Assembly: GCA_035690865.1 (NCBI GenBank)
Contig: DASSKE010000004.1
Span: 62,001 to 126,000 of the forward strand
Direction: 5' to 3'
DNA length: 64,000 nt
Origin: CAMLQK01 sp035690865
Lineage (GTDB): Bacteria > Patescibacteriota > Saccharimonadia > Saccharimonadales > UBA4665
Shown here: positions 44,711-53,325 of the stretch, piece after piece
Layout: each line of letters starts with the position of its first letter
How positions within the stretch are numbered: position 1 is the first letter of the stretch
Position numbers and translations under genes: made by a program
The notes under the pieces: generated by a model
The model's input: only the letters and a program-made list of their open reading frames with translations
The model's database searches: none
What the model was told of the DNA's origin: nothing

Positions 44711-46950
44711 TGGAAGACTCCAGTATTACCGGTACTGTAAATTTGATTTCGTAGTTGTTGGTAATACTCAAGTGGAAAAGTCATTACAATCGGACTACTG
44801 TCGTAATAAACATAAAACTTTTTTTGCTGCATTTGTGCCTGGTCGAGGTACACATAGCTTGACGGTAGTAACTGACTGGGCAAAATATCTTTATCACGAT
44901 AGGGATAAAGCGGCGTATGCATCGCTGCCTTGGCGAAGTTTGCAGCCCGTACATCATCACTTGGGGCAAGTGAACTTTGCAGCCAGGCGTATGCCTGGAG
45001 ATCGGCCTGCGTCGTGTAATAAAGTCCGTAATACAAACCGTAATTATTGAGGCTGAGGTTAGGACTTGTACCGCCTAGGCATTGCGAGAACCAGTTAGTG
45101 AATAGTAAGAAAAGAAACACCACAAAAATGCTGGTTGCAGAAGTTCGTACTCTGCGTGATGCCCTTTGTCCTGCATACATAATGAGGAGTATCATCGGTA
45201 CGATGAGAATAATCATTCCCTGCTGAAAAGCCCGCAGCACGCCATAGTTAACCGAAATAGTCGGCATAGCAACCATAAGGCCAATAAGGGCGAGGCTTGC
45301 TATGCTCAAGAACAACATGTCCTGAGGAATAATCGTAGTCCTCTTTACTACCGTCCTATACCACAACAGCACGGCGCCCCCTACGGCGAGCAGCTGTAGC
45401 ACTTTAGCAAAGGATTGCCGAAGTATGGGTATGCTGCTGGCATTAATGCCTACTCGGCGTAAATCCTTCCCGAGCCTCGTGAGCGGAATGGTGTCGTTAG
45501 TAATTTGAGGCATATATTCGGCGGCCAAATTCGACTGCTGCGAACGTGATATATAGTCATCGTAAAGATCTACCAGTGAACGGTTATTGGGCAAGAATAA
45601 CGAGGTCGAGACGTCGACCGACCTATTATCGTCCGAAAGCATAGTAGGGATATTCTTAATTGAGCTGGTTAGGGTGCTAGTTAGGGCGCCAGAAGTGGCG
45701 GTGATGTGTGCATTCCAAATAAATGCCATGGCAATGAGCATTACAATGACTGAAAACGAAAAAACACTTTCTTCGTCAGGAAGAGGTTGCTGCTTGCGCC
45801 GCAGCCAGGCTTGCAGCAGGCACTTAGCGCCGTACGCCACGGCAGCTATCCCTACAAGTAAGTACGCCGTGGAGTAATGCGAAACGATAACGCCAAACGA
45901 TAAAAGTAAAAAGAGCTGTTTAGAGCGCCCCGTCTTGCGGGGATGAAGTGCTACATATACCGCCAATGCTAAGAAAAAGTATGCCAGGCCCTGGCGCGTG
46001 AGCATAGCAGCATCGTTGATAAAGGTTGGATAGCAAATAAAAAGCGCTACCCCAAGCAACGCTCCTAGCTTTGGAACATACCGCCGTAATAGCATAAATA
46101 CGGTGACGGCACAAAGAGCAAACGGTACCTGCATAAAAACTTTAAATACCATTTGACCGGATACGTGTAGTAATGTTGTAAGCGTATGAGGCAAAATGGT
46201 AATACTCAAACAAGAATTATATGGGTCGCGGTACATGGTAATATCCCAGTGCTTTAGAATATTTGTCATGGCAAACACATGAAATTCTCGGGCAATATCA
46301 TGTCCGCTAATGTCCCAGCTTCGCAAAGAAGTCATGAGCAAGATGCCGAGACCTATGGCAAATATCCCGATTGCTAAGCTGGCATCACTTATGTGCCGCC
46401 GCTGTATACACGCGTATAGCAAAAGGAGTGCCATAACGAGTATGGCTAACATTGCAACAGCGTTGTCGCCACCGTTATTGAGTCTATTGGCGCCAAACAT
46501 TGCTAATAGTGGTACCGTACATGCTGCAATTGCAAAGATAGCTGTGGGCCGAGAGACAGTGGGTCGGGGCCGCGTGGTGAGTGTAAGAAGCCCCTGTCTT
46601 TGTATCCCATAACAGATGCAGCCAATGGTCAGTAAGTTCCAGCTTATCCACAGAGTTGATAGAGTTAGGGGCTGCTCTACGCCAAGGCTGAACAATAGTT
46701 GGTTAACAACAAAACCACATAGCAAAAGCAAAAAGAATCCCAGGCCCGCCCCAAACAGACACACCTCCAGCGGCGAGCGCAGGGGCAGCCGCAAGCCATA
46801 CAGCAAAGCAAATCCTGGTAGTAATACAAGGCTTACAAAGCCCAATATCTGCGCCGGCCAAATGCCAGATTGCGCTGCCCATAGCAGCAAGTTTGCTATT
46901 AAAAGCCAGATGCCAGCAATCAGCCCTTGCCCTTTTATATTTACTTGCAC
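44707..46950 (-). CDS. DUF2206-type polytopic membrane protein
   Basis: This protein of about 747 residues has many membrane helices over the first 500 residues, with a loop rich in conserved His/Asp (SWDISGHDIAREFHVFAMTN and HWDITMYRDPYNS). The region after about residue 640 looks extracytoplasmic. The pattern fits DUF2206/glycosyltransferase-C-like proteins that use lipid-linked donors, often found in exopolysaccharide loci. The GTG start at 46950 is chosen because AGAGG lies seven bases upstream; a longer frame reaches 47001 but runs further into the upstream gene. It may be a polymerase or mannosyltransferase, by inference. Confidence 0.7.
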   Translation of the reverse strand: MQVNIKGQGLIAGIWLLIANLLLWAAQSGIWPAQILGFVSLVLLPGFALLYGLRLPLRSPLEVCLFGAGLGFFLLLLCGFVVNQLLFSLGVEQPLTLSTLWISWNLLTIGCICYGIQRQGLLTLTTRPRPTVSRPTAIFAIAACTVPLLAMFGANRLNNGGDNAVAMLAILVMALLLLYACIQRRHISDASLAIGIFAIGLGILLMTSLRSWDISGHDIAREFHVFAMTNILKHWDITMYRDPYNSCLSITILPHTLTTLLHVSGQMVFKVFMQVPFALCAVTVFMLLRRYVPKLGALLGVALFICYPTFINDAAMLTRQGLAYFFLALAVYVALHPRKTGRSKQLFLLLSFGVIVSHYSTAYLLVGIAAVAYGAKCLLQAWLRRKQQPLPDEESVFSFSVIVMLIAMAFIWNAHITATSGALTSTLTSSIKNIPTMLSDDNRSVDVSTSLFLPNNRSLVDLYDDYISRSQQSNLAAEYMPQITNDTIPLTRLGKDLRRVGINASSIPILRQSFAKVLQLLAVGGAVLLWYRTVVKRTTIIPQDMLFLSIASLALIGLMVAMPTISVNYGVLRAFQQGMIILIVPMILLIMYAGQRASRRVRTSATSIFVVFLFLLFTNWFSQCLGGTSPNLSLNNYGLYYGLYYTTQADLQAYAWLQSSLAPSDDVRAANFAKAAMHTPLYPYRDKDILPSQLLPSSYVYLDQAQMQQKKFYVYYDSSPIVMTFPLEYYQQLRNQIYSTGNTGVFQ

Positions 46951-48047
46951 GCTAGAACCTCTTGATAGAGCGAAGTATAGGTGTGCTTTAGCACACTCCA
47001 CCGCAGGTTATTTGCTTTCTGAAAGCCTTGTTCTACCTGCGTTTGTAGCTGCTCGGGTGTGGTGCCGAATTGCTCAATTGCTTCGTGAAGGGCTTTTTCT
47101 GTGGGCGAAACAAGTATGCCACAGTTTTGCAAATGCTCCCCCACGCCCACTACGTCTGTCCCAATTATAGGAATACGTGCCGCCATGGCCTCCAAAAGTA
47201 CCAACGGTTGAGCTTCGTATAGCGAAGGCATGACAAGTACGTCGCAGTCTTTGTAAAAATCGAGGACCACCTGTCGTGGTTGCTTGCCATGTAGGGTGAC
47301 CTTGCCGGCAAGCTCAAGCGTGTCGCGAAGTGCGTGCAGCTGTGCAGACTGTTCGCCATGGCCCACAACATCGAGGTGTACCGAGCGTTTGCAGCGTGCT
47401 ATGGCGCGCAACAGAGTGCCGATATTTTTCTGCTCGGTAAGTCGCCCAACTGTCAGGAGCCGTAATTGGTCGCCGTGGCCCAGGTAACGTCGCTTGCGCT
47501 GGACCTTAAAAAAAGCTTCATCAATACCATTGCTCATAATTTGAGCATCAGCAATATTGTATAGCGACCGGACTCTCTGCTGCATAGCTTTATTGAGCAC
47601 CACCACGCGGTCTGCCCGGCGCAATACTGGCCCCAGAATATGCTTCTTGTAAAATGGCAAGAGCGCTGCCGCCGGCCCAGAAGGCTGAAAGTCAATGTGC
47701 AACTCGGCAATAAATGGTGCATGCCGCAACATGCTGGCAAGAGCAGTTATTTCGGGGGTGAATGCCTGGCCAATATGCAGATGTACAATAGTGTGCTCAT
47801 CTATCTCGCGGCAAAGCGTCGCAAAAAAGCCTGGCATAATGGCGGCGTGACCAAACTCAAACGCAGATAGCCGTATAACTCGCACACCGCCTTCGACGGT
47901 AACTCCCGCTGCTCCCCCTCCGACAGCCGAAGTGATAACCGTTACCTGATGTCCCCCTTTAGCAAGATGGCATGCTAGATCTTGCACAACATTCTCCTGA
48001 CCACCGAGGTGAGGCGGGTAATACGCTGTTACCTGCACAATCTTCAC
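46941..48047 (-). CDS. Glycosyltransferase family 4 enzyme (A)
   Basis: This 368-residue GT-B enzyme has an N-terminal acceptor domain (MKIVQVTAYYPPHLGGQEN) and a C-terminal donor domain with LLTVGRLTEQKNIGTLLRAI and the EX7E element in SLYEAQPLVLLEA. It is retaining and cytosolic, using a nucleotide sugar. The start is GTG at 48047. It overlaps the preceding gene's stop as GTGA, which sets the start in preference to a longer frame reaching 48164. GGAGGG is four bases upstream. The sugar is not predictable. Confidence 0.9.
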   Translation of the reverse strand: MKIVQVTAYYPPHLGGQENVVQDLACHLAKGGHQVTVITSAVGGGAAGVTVEGGVRVIRLSAFEFGHAAIMPGFFATLCREIDEHTIVHLHIGQAFTPEITALASMLRHAPFIAELHIDFQPSGPAAALLPFYKKHILGPVLRRADRVVVLNKAMQQRVRSLYNIADAQIMSNGIDEAFFKVQRKRRYLGHGDQLRLLTVGRLTEQKNIGTLLRAIARCKRSVHLDVVGHGEQSAQLHALRDTLELAGKVTLHGKQPRQVVLDFYKDCDVLVMPSLYEAQPLVLLEAMAARIPIIGTDVVGVGEHLQNCGILVSPTEKALHEAIEQFGTTPEQLQTQVEQGFQKANNLRWSVLKHTYTSLYQEVLACK

Positions 48048-49147
48048 AAGACCCTCCGGTAAAGGTCGAGTGCTGTCTGCGCCACCGACGGCCAGGCAAA
48101 GCGCTCTGCATGTGCCCTGCCTTTTTCTTGTTTTTGCACGCGCAACTCTTTGTTGGCCATACAAGCGAGCATGGCCTGCTTGAGTGATTCAGCATCGGCG
48201 ACGGCAGCGCTAAAAACAGCATCCTTAAAATAATCACTGCGCGCTAAGCCTACGGATGTAATAACTACTGGAAGCTGGCAAGCCCAAGCCTCTAAAAGCG
48301 TTAGAGGAGTAGTTTCGTAGAGCGCTGGAAACACGGCCGCATCTGCCGTGTTAAAGAGTCTCCGCACTTCTTTGGGGTCTTGTTGACCTATGTACTGAAT
48401 GTGCTCACTCAGGCCGTATGACGTAATGGCTGATTCTATCTGCTGTTGTAGTGACCCGCTGCCTATAATGAGTACGCGAAAAGGCTGGTCGGTAGAAGCG
48501 GCGAGTAAACTTACCGCCTGGATAAGATACAAATAACCCTTTTGCTTCTCAAGCCTTCCTACGCTAACAAACGTAAATACCGCGTTCTCTTTTGGTCGAG
48601 CCTTACCATGCCAAAATGCTAGATCGATGCCATTTGGCAAAAGCTGAGCGGGCAAACCGCGCTTATTAAGCATCTGTACGTCATGCGAGTTTGGGGCAGT
48701 TATTACCTTGGCACCGCTAAGCCGCACTAGCAAAAGCTCGCTTAAACGGCGCAATCTTGACTGCTCAGCATCGTAAAAAGTAACAATATGAAAAGTATGA
48801 ACAATCGGAATGCCCAGGCTTTTGGCGGCAAATGAGACAACGAAGGCCATATCCACTGAATGAGTATGAATAACCTGTGGCCGTTCTTTTAACAGAACCA
48901 AAAACGCTTTCCAGCCGAGCATTAATAGAGAAATAAGCCTCCGAATGGTAATGGCATCTAGTGCGCTGGATGCATCTTGCAGGCCAAAAGTGTAGACTCC
49001 CGCTGCCGGTAAAAGCTCGCGGCAGCGCGAAGTGAGAACTCGCACCTCATGCCCTGCAGCTTCTTCCTGTTCTTTGAGCTGGGATACAACAACAGCGTCT
49101 CCTCCAAGTGCCCCAGGATATTTCTTTACCACATGCAGAACTTTCAT
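48044..49147 (-). CDS. Glycosyltransferase family 4 enzyme (B)
   Basis: This 367-residue enzyme has VLHVVKKYPGALGGDAVVVS at the start and the donor-site run FTFVSVGRLEKQKGYLYLI, followed by the EX7E element ALYETTPLTLLEAW. It is a second GT4, clearly different in sequence from its neighbour, and is likely to add the next sugar to the lipid-linked repeat. Start and stop codons overlap both neighbouring genes by four bases (ATGA with the GT2-GT4 gene, GTGA with GT4 A). Confidence 0.9.
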   Translation of the reverse strand: MKVLHVVKKYPGALGGDAVVVSQLKEQEEAAGHEVRVLTSRCRELLPAAGVYTFGLQDASSALDAITIRRLISLLMLGWKAFLVLLKERPQVIHTHSVDMAFVVSFAAKSLGIPIVHTFHIVTFYDAEQSRLRRLSELLLVRLSGAKVITAPNSHDVQMLNKRGLPAQLLPNGIDLAFWHGKARPKENAVFTFVSVGRLEKQKGYLYLIQAVSLLAASTDQPFRVLIIGSGSLQQQIESAITSYGLSEHIQYIGQQDPKEVRRLFNTADAAVFPALYETTPLTLLEAWACQLPVVITSVGLARSDYFKDAVFSAAVADAESLKQAMLACMANKELRVQKQEKGRAHAERFAWPSVAQTALDLYRRVL

Positions 49148-50985
49148 AAATTATAGATCTCCACTTGGTCCTGCGCTAAGTTGCGCCAGTCATATTGTGT
49201 TACTTCAGGAATGGAAACCCGGCCGGCCTGATCAATCCAAAAAGAGAGCGCTTGGGCAATATGCTTAGGGTCGCAAGGAACAATACTACCATTTTTATTT
49301 GGCTCTATGAGATGACGAGCGGCATTTGCCTCTGCATTTGTGGTGACCACAGGCGTCCCACAGCCTAGAGCTTCGAGCGTAACGATGCTAAAACCCTCCC
49401 GCACCGATGGCAGGCAAAATACGCGGGCAGCTTTCATGTAGGCGTATATATCCTCAGCCCGCGCGAGCGGTTTCAAGAAAGTAACGTTGTCCGCAATACC
49501 TTGTTTTTTTGCTTGCTTGCGAAGCCGTTGCTCTTCCAGACCGTGGCCAATAATGGTGCAGCGTACCCCCGGATTACGCCCGGCAATGATGGATACGGCG
49601 TCAAATAACCGATCTATATTCTTGTCTTTTACCAGTCGGCCAACATATAAAATATCTGTTTTTGTATCCGCCGGCTCAATGTCTTCAAGTAATTGCAGGT
49701 CGAGGCCTGACGCAACAAGCCCCACGCGATCGATGCGTCCATGAATATTTGCCAGTTTTTCTTTAGTATGGAGTGAAGCAGCGGTTATAGCATGGGGGAG
49801 CCGGACACTCATCCGCTCAATGAGTGCTGCAATGTAGCCGCTTTTTCCCATGTACTCAGTCCAATCTTTGGATGACAGAGCTTCGTGCCACGTGCCGTAA
49901 AGACGCAATCTCCTTAATTTGCAAACGATCCAAGTAGTTAAAATAGGAAAGAACGGCATGTGGTCGACATCAAGAACATCGAAACGCACCCGGAATAAAC
50001 GGAAACAAGCTAGGCTAAACATACAAGCCTCCCGAATGGTGCGTCGATTACCATGATACATCTCGTAATGTTTACAGAGTGCATGCAGCTTGACGCCATG
50101 CTCAATTCGGGTCTTTTCGGGTTGCTTCCACCACTTCATGGTGTAAATATGTACGTCGTATCCCATGCGGACAAGCTGTTTAGAAAGCTCATGTAGGCGT
50201 TTTTCTTTGCCGCCCTTAAAGTAGGGATAAATAGCATCGCTTACAAATACAATTTTGCGTATGGCAGAAATTTGCTTGGGGCGCCAGAACAAGTTCCCCA
50301 TGAGCATATGTAGAATACGCGAGCCGTCATGTACTGGCCGAAGGTTTGATTCTCCGGCACGAGGATGATAACTCACAGGGACAGAGGTCATGCTTAGGTT
50401 GAGCCTGGCCATTTTAGTGACCATTTCCATCTCTATAGCAAAGCCGCTACTCGTAAGGTGCGGATAAATAATGTCGAGGGCTTCTTTTTTCCACGCAAAA
50501 TAACCAGTTAAAACGTCTGTTACGTTTGCCCTGTACAGCGTTCGTACGGCATTGGTAAAAAACCAGTTGCCCAGGCGATTAAATGTATTCATGGCATTAT
50601 CACATATATGACCGCCCAAACGCGTGCCAACAACAACGTCACAAAACTGATTTTGCAATGGCTCAACCATGCGTGGTAGTTCCGAAGAGCTGTAGGTGTC
50701 GTCGCCATCCAGCATAACAACGTAATCAACTGTTTTAGGAAGCGCCCGGAAACCTGCTCGCAGGGCGTAGCCCTTGCCTTTTTGCCGCTCAACGATTACG
50801 GTGGCCCCGGCGTCCTGCGCAACCTGTGCCGTATTGTCGCTCGAGTTATTGTCAACGACATATACGGTAACGTCAAAGCCATCTTGCGCGAGTTTGCTGC
50901 GCGGTATTTTTTCGATTACCTGCCCAATGCCGGCTGCCTCATTGTGGCACGGTATAACCACTGCAATCATCTGCCTCTTGCTCAT
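49144..50985 (-). CDS. GT2-GT4 bifunctional glycosyltransferase fusion
   Basis: This 613-residue protein joins two enzymes. Residues 1-235 are GT2/DPM1-like: VVIPCHNEAAGIGQVIEKI, VVDNNSSDNTAQVAQD and the DGDD site at 93-96. From about residue 243, beginning IVFVSDAIYPYFKGG, a GT4 domain follows with LYVGRLVKDKNIDRLFDAVS and the EX7E element in VREGFSIVTLEALG. The first domain may make or use a lipid-linked sugar and the second may extend it. The linker is short and contains no membrane helix. ATGA overlap with the DUF1616-like gene. Confidence 0.88.
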   Translation of the reverse strand: MSKRQMIAVVIPCHNEAAGIGQVIEKIPRSKLAQDGFDVTVYVVDNNSSDNTAQVAQDAGATVIVERQKGKGYALRAGFRALPKTVDYVVMLDGDDTYSSSELPRMVEPLQNQFCDVVVGTRLGGHICDNAMNTFNRLGNWFFTNAVRTLYRANVTDVLTGYFAWKKEALDIIYPHLTSSGFAIEMEMVTKMARLNLSMTSVPVSYHPRAGESNLRPVHDGSRILHMLMGNLFWRPKQISAIRKIVFVSDAIYPYFKGGKEKRLHELSKQLVRMGYDVHIYTMKWWKQPEKTRIEHGVKLHALCKHYEMYHGNRRTIREACMFSLACFRLFRVRFDVLDVDHMPFFPILTTWIVCKLRRLRLYGTWHEALSSKDWTEYMGKSGYIAALIERMSVRLPHAITAASLHTKEKLANIHGRIDRVGLVASGLDLQLLEDIEPADTKTDILYVGRLVKDKNIDRLFDAVSIIAGRNPGVRCTIIGHGLEEQRLRKQAKKQGIADNVTFLKPLARAEDIYAYMKAARVFCLPSVREGFSIVTLEALGCGTPVVTTNAEANAARHLIEPNKNGSIVPCDPKHIAQALSFWIDQAGRVSIPEVTQYDWRNLAQDQVEIYNL

Positions 50986-51476
50986 TGTGTCCCCCTCTCT
51001 TTGGACGCTAGGCTTTTGTTCGTTGTTATGTAATGAATCGTTTCAGTCTGCAAGTGTGATGGGTCCGATCGTGCCTGTTGTACCTGCACCGACACAAAAA
51101 CTCGCTGCGCTTCTACAGATGGCATGACAACTTCTTTGACAAGAGATCTTTGCTGGCCTTGTGTCAATAGCAGACTGCCCGTTGTTGCTACGCGTGCGCC
51201 AACGTTTGAACGTACCGTTACACGATAGGTGTATTGTTTGGTTGCATGCTCAAGGTTGCGAATAGTAAACTGTACTGTTTGCTTACCATCTGGCTCGAAC
51301 GTCCGAGGAAGCTGGGCTGGGTTGGTAAAATATACCTGTGTGAATCGTTCCGGCTCTGGCAAAAGCTGCCAGCGATGGAGTTGCTGGGTAATGGGAGCTG
51401 CAAAAAAGTAGATGAGGCCAATACCCGTGAGGGTAGCACTGCCGAGGGCTGCATAATATGTTGGGCGGATGATCAC
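50982..51476 (-). CDS. DUF1616-like membrane-anchored protein, first gene of polymer operon
   Basis: This protein of about 164 residues has one N-terminal membrane helix (YYAALGSATLTGIGLIYFFA), then an extracytoplasmic beta domain with RFTQVYFTNPAQLPRTFEPD and TVQFTIRNLEHATKQYTYRV. This resembles the C-terminal part of DUF1616 proteins found with glycosyltransferases. The start at 51476 (GTG) is preferred because AAGGAG is seven bases upstream; an earlier GTG at 51494 lies before that site. It heads the seven-gene leftward operon. Confidence 0.7.
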   Translation of the reverse strand: MIIRPTYYAALGSATLTGIGLIYFFAAPITQQLHRWQLLPEPERFTQVYFTNPAQLPRTFEPDGKQTVQFTIRNLEHATKQYTYRVTVRSNVGARVATTGSLLLTQGQQRSLVKEVVMPSVEAQRVFVSVQVQQARSDPSHLQTETIHYITTNKSLASKERGTQ

Positions 51477-51595
51477 GGCAACTCTCCTTGGCACAGTAGC
51501 TCAAGTTTAGCTTTATATTTTGTGCCAACTTTGTTTATGGTACAACGTTGAATAGAATATAACAATGTATATATAAAGAAAGTTCTATAATTTGT
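51477..51595. promoter_or_regulatory. Divergent control region of polymer operon and hydrolase gene
   Basis: This AT-rich 119-nt gap drives the leftward glycan operon and the rightward hydrolase. Rightward, TTGAAT (51548-51553), 18 bases, TATAAA (51572-51577) is a reasonable promoter; TATAAT at 51586-51591 is four bases before the ATG. Leftward signals are weaker. Confidence 0.4.
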
Positions 51596-52765
51596 ATGAA
51601 AAAATATAGTATATGGGGAAAAGTCTGGGCCGTGTGCCTGCTTGCAATGATAGTAAGCAGCAGCAATCCCACAGTATATGCAGCAAATCCTAATGAAAGT
51701 GGCTTTGCCACCGGCACGACACTTTTGTGGCTTACACTCACTGAGCGCCAGGCGTATCTGGACGATGTCCAGGCACTCGGTGCAAAGTGGATACGTATAG
51801 ATTTTAGTTGGGCCGAGATACAGCCACAAAACAGAACGACGTACAAATGGCATGCCTACGATGCGGTGGTGCAAGCTGCGCACGCCCGGCACCTTAAGGT
51901 ACTAGCGACGCTTGCCTATACACCCGACTGGGCAAGCGATGCCAAATGCCGCGAGATATCGTCACAGAGTCCAGCATTGCGGCGCGCCTGCAAGCCTCGG
52001 GTTGCGGCAGACTTTGCTCGTTTTGCCCGGGCAGCCGTGCTGCGTTACAACCTGCAAGGTGTGTACGCCTGGGAGATTTGGAATGAGCCAAATCTAACCG
52101 GCTACTGGCGATCCATCGACCAGTCGGGACGTGTTGTAGTGAGTCCGGCAGACTATGCGGAGATGGCTAATTTAGCAGCTCTACAGATAAAACATTACGA
52201 TCCTGGCGCGGTAGTCATTGCAGGAAGCCTGGCTCCATTGTTCGAGGCGCATCAGCAGATCGGCATGCGGCAAAGTGATTACCTCACGCAGCTTCTGCCT
52301 AAGTTGGAGCGCCGGCTTTTTGATGGCATTAGTGTTCATCCATACTGTTGGCCCAAGTCACCGGCCCGTCAGGCGATTTACAATGGTTTTTATACTGTTG
52401 ACAACGGCCCAATCTCATATAATTTACGCAAGATTATGGACCATAGCGGCTGGGGCAACGAAGCTATCTGGGCGACAGAGTTTGGAGCAAGCACGCGCGG
52501 CAAAATACCCGAAGGGGCAGCTGCGGCCGCCAAAGGGCACCCCCGCCCCGACCACGTTAGTGAGGCTAAGCAGGCGCAGATTATTGCTCAGGGCTTGCAG
52601 TTATGGCGAACAAAACAACGCAACGGCCCCATCTTTTTATATTCACAGAGTGATGAATGGCTTACGCACGGCGGCAACAGTAACCAGCGAGGATATGGCC
52701 TGCGGCGCCAAGATGGCAGCAAAAAGCCCGCCTATACGGCTGTATACAGCGCCCTTCATCACTAG
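51596..52765 (+). CDS. Secreted GH39/clan-A-like glycoside hydrolase
   Basis: This 389-residue protein has a signal peptide (about residues 1-29, ending VYA-A) and a TIM barrel with the clan-A catalytic pair: acid/base E164 in IWNEPN and nucleophile E295 in ATEFGAS. The first strand, GAKWIRIDFSWAEIQP, is typical. The layout resembles PslG-type GH39 enzymes that trim exopolysaccharide. It is divergent from the glycan operon, so it probably acts on that polymer during export or remodelling. The linkage cleaved cannot be stated. Confidence 0.85.
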   Translation: MKKYSIWGKVWAVCLLAMIVSSSNPTVYAANPNESGFATGTTLLWLTLTERQAYLDDVQALGAKWIRIDFSWAEIQPQNRTTYKWHAYDAVVQAAHARHLKVLATLAYTPDWASDAKCREISSQSPALRRACKPRVAADFARFARAAVLRYNLQGVYAWEIWNEPNLTGYWRSIDQSGRVVVSPADYAEMANLAALQIKHYDPGAVVIAGSLAPLFEAHQQIGMRQSDYLTQLLPKLERRLFDGISVHPYCWPKSPARQAIYNGFYTVDNGPISYNLRKIMDHSGWGNEAIWATEFGASTRGKIPEGAAAAAKGHPRPDHVSEAKQAQIIAQGLQLWRTKQRNGPIFLYSQSDEWLTHGGNSNQRGYGLRRQDGSKKPAYTAVYSALHH

Positions 52766-53250
52766 TTTGTGCAAGCCTGAAGGTCGTCAAAAAAGCCACC
52801 CACAAAACCTAGCTCACCGCTTTGTGCTTTGCTGTAGAGTTCGGCCTGATGCACGTAATCGGTCCAGGCTACTTCGCGCGGATTTTGCACAGTAGGTGCC
52901 TCAGTTGCCTCGCCAACAAACAGGTAACGATAACGCCCATACTCATTTAGCCCCTGGCCTACCAGCCGAAGATTAGTAGGCGTAACGCCGGTTTCTTCTT
53001 GTGATTCACGGAGTGCAGCTTGCTGGGGACTCTCGCCCGACGTAATGCTACCGCACACATGATCAATATCACCAGGATTAACTTTTTTGTGGTGCGAGCG
53101 GGCATGCACAAGCACATGGTCATCTTTAAGTATCACCACAATCACAATCGGCATATAAAGGTTGGTATACTGAGCGGCGTCGTCCCGTGCTATATGCGTA
53201 CGTACGATTTGCCCTTTGTCGTTCACCAGGTCGATATATTCAGCCACCAC
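52762..53250 (-). CDS. Nudix hydrolase
   Basis: This 162-residue protein carries an intact Nudix box, GSITSGESPQQAALRESQEE followed by TGV, with the REx2EE metal site. The strands VVILKDDHVLVHAR and the His-rich SHHKKVNPGD suggest a nucleoside-diphosphate-derivative or IPP-isomerase-like subfamily. The start is GTG at 53250 or the adjacent GTG at 53247, which has GAGGG seven bases upstream. Substrate is unknown. Confidence 0.9.
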   Translation of the reverse strand: MVAEYIDLVNDKGQIVRTHIARDDAAQYTNLYMPIVIVVILKDDHVLVHARSHHKKVNPGDIDHVCGSITSGESPQQAALRESQEETGVTPTNLRLVGQGLNEYGRYRYLFVGEATEAPTVQNPREVAWTDYVHQAELYSKAQSGELGFVGGFFDDLQACTN

Positions 53251-53325
53251 TAGTCCCTCTATTACTCCATCACTATAACAAAGTGCGGCTGTTCGTAAAA
53301 AGCATAAGCGGGTATACTGAAGTCC

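Noticed and set aside
52218..52895. 225-codon frame overlapping the glycoside hydrolase in another frame
   Set aside because: The hydrolase has signal peptide and catalytic residues; this frame has Cys/Arg/Ser-rich random composition.
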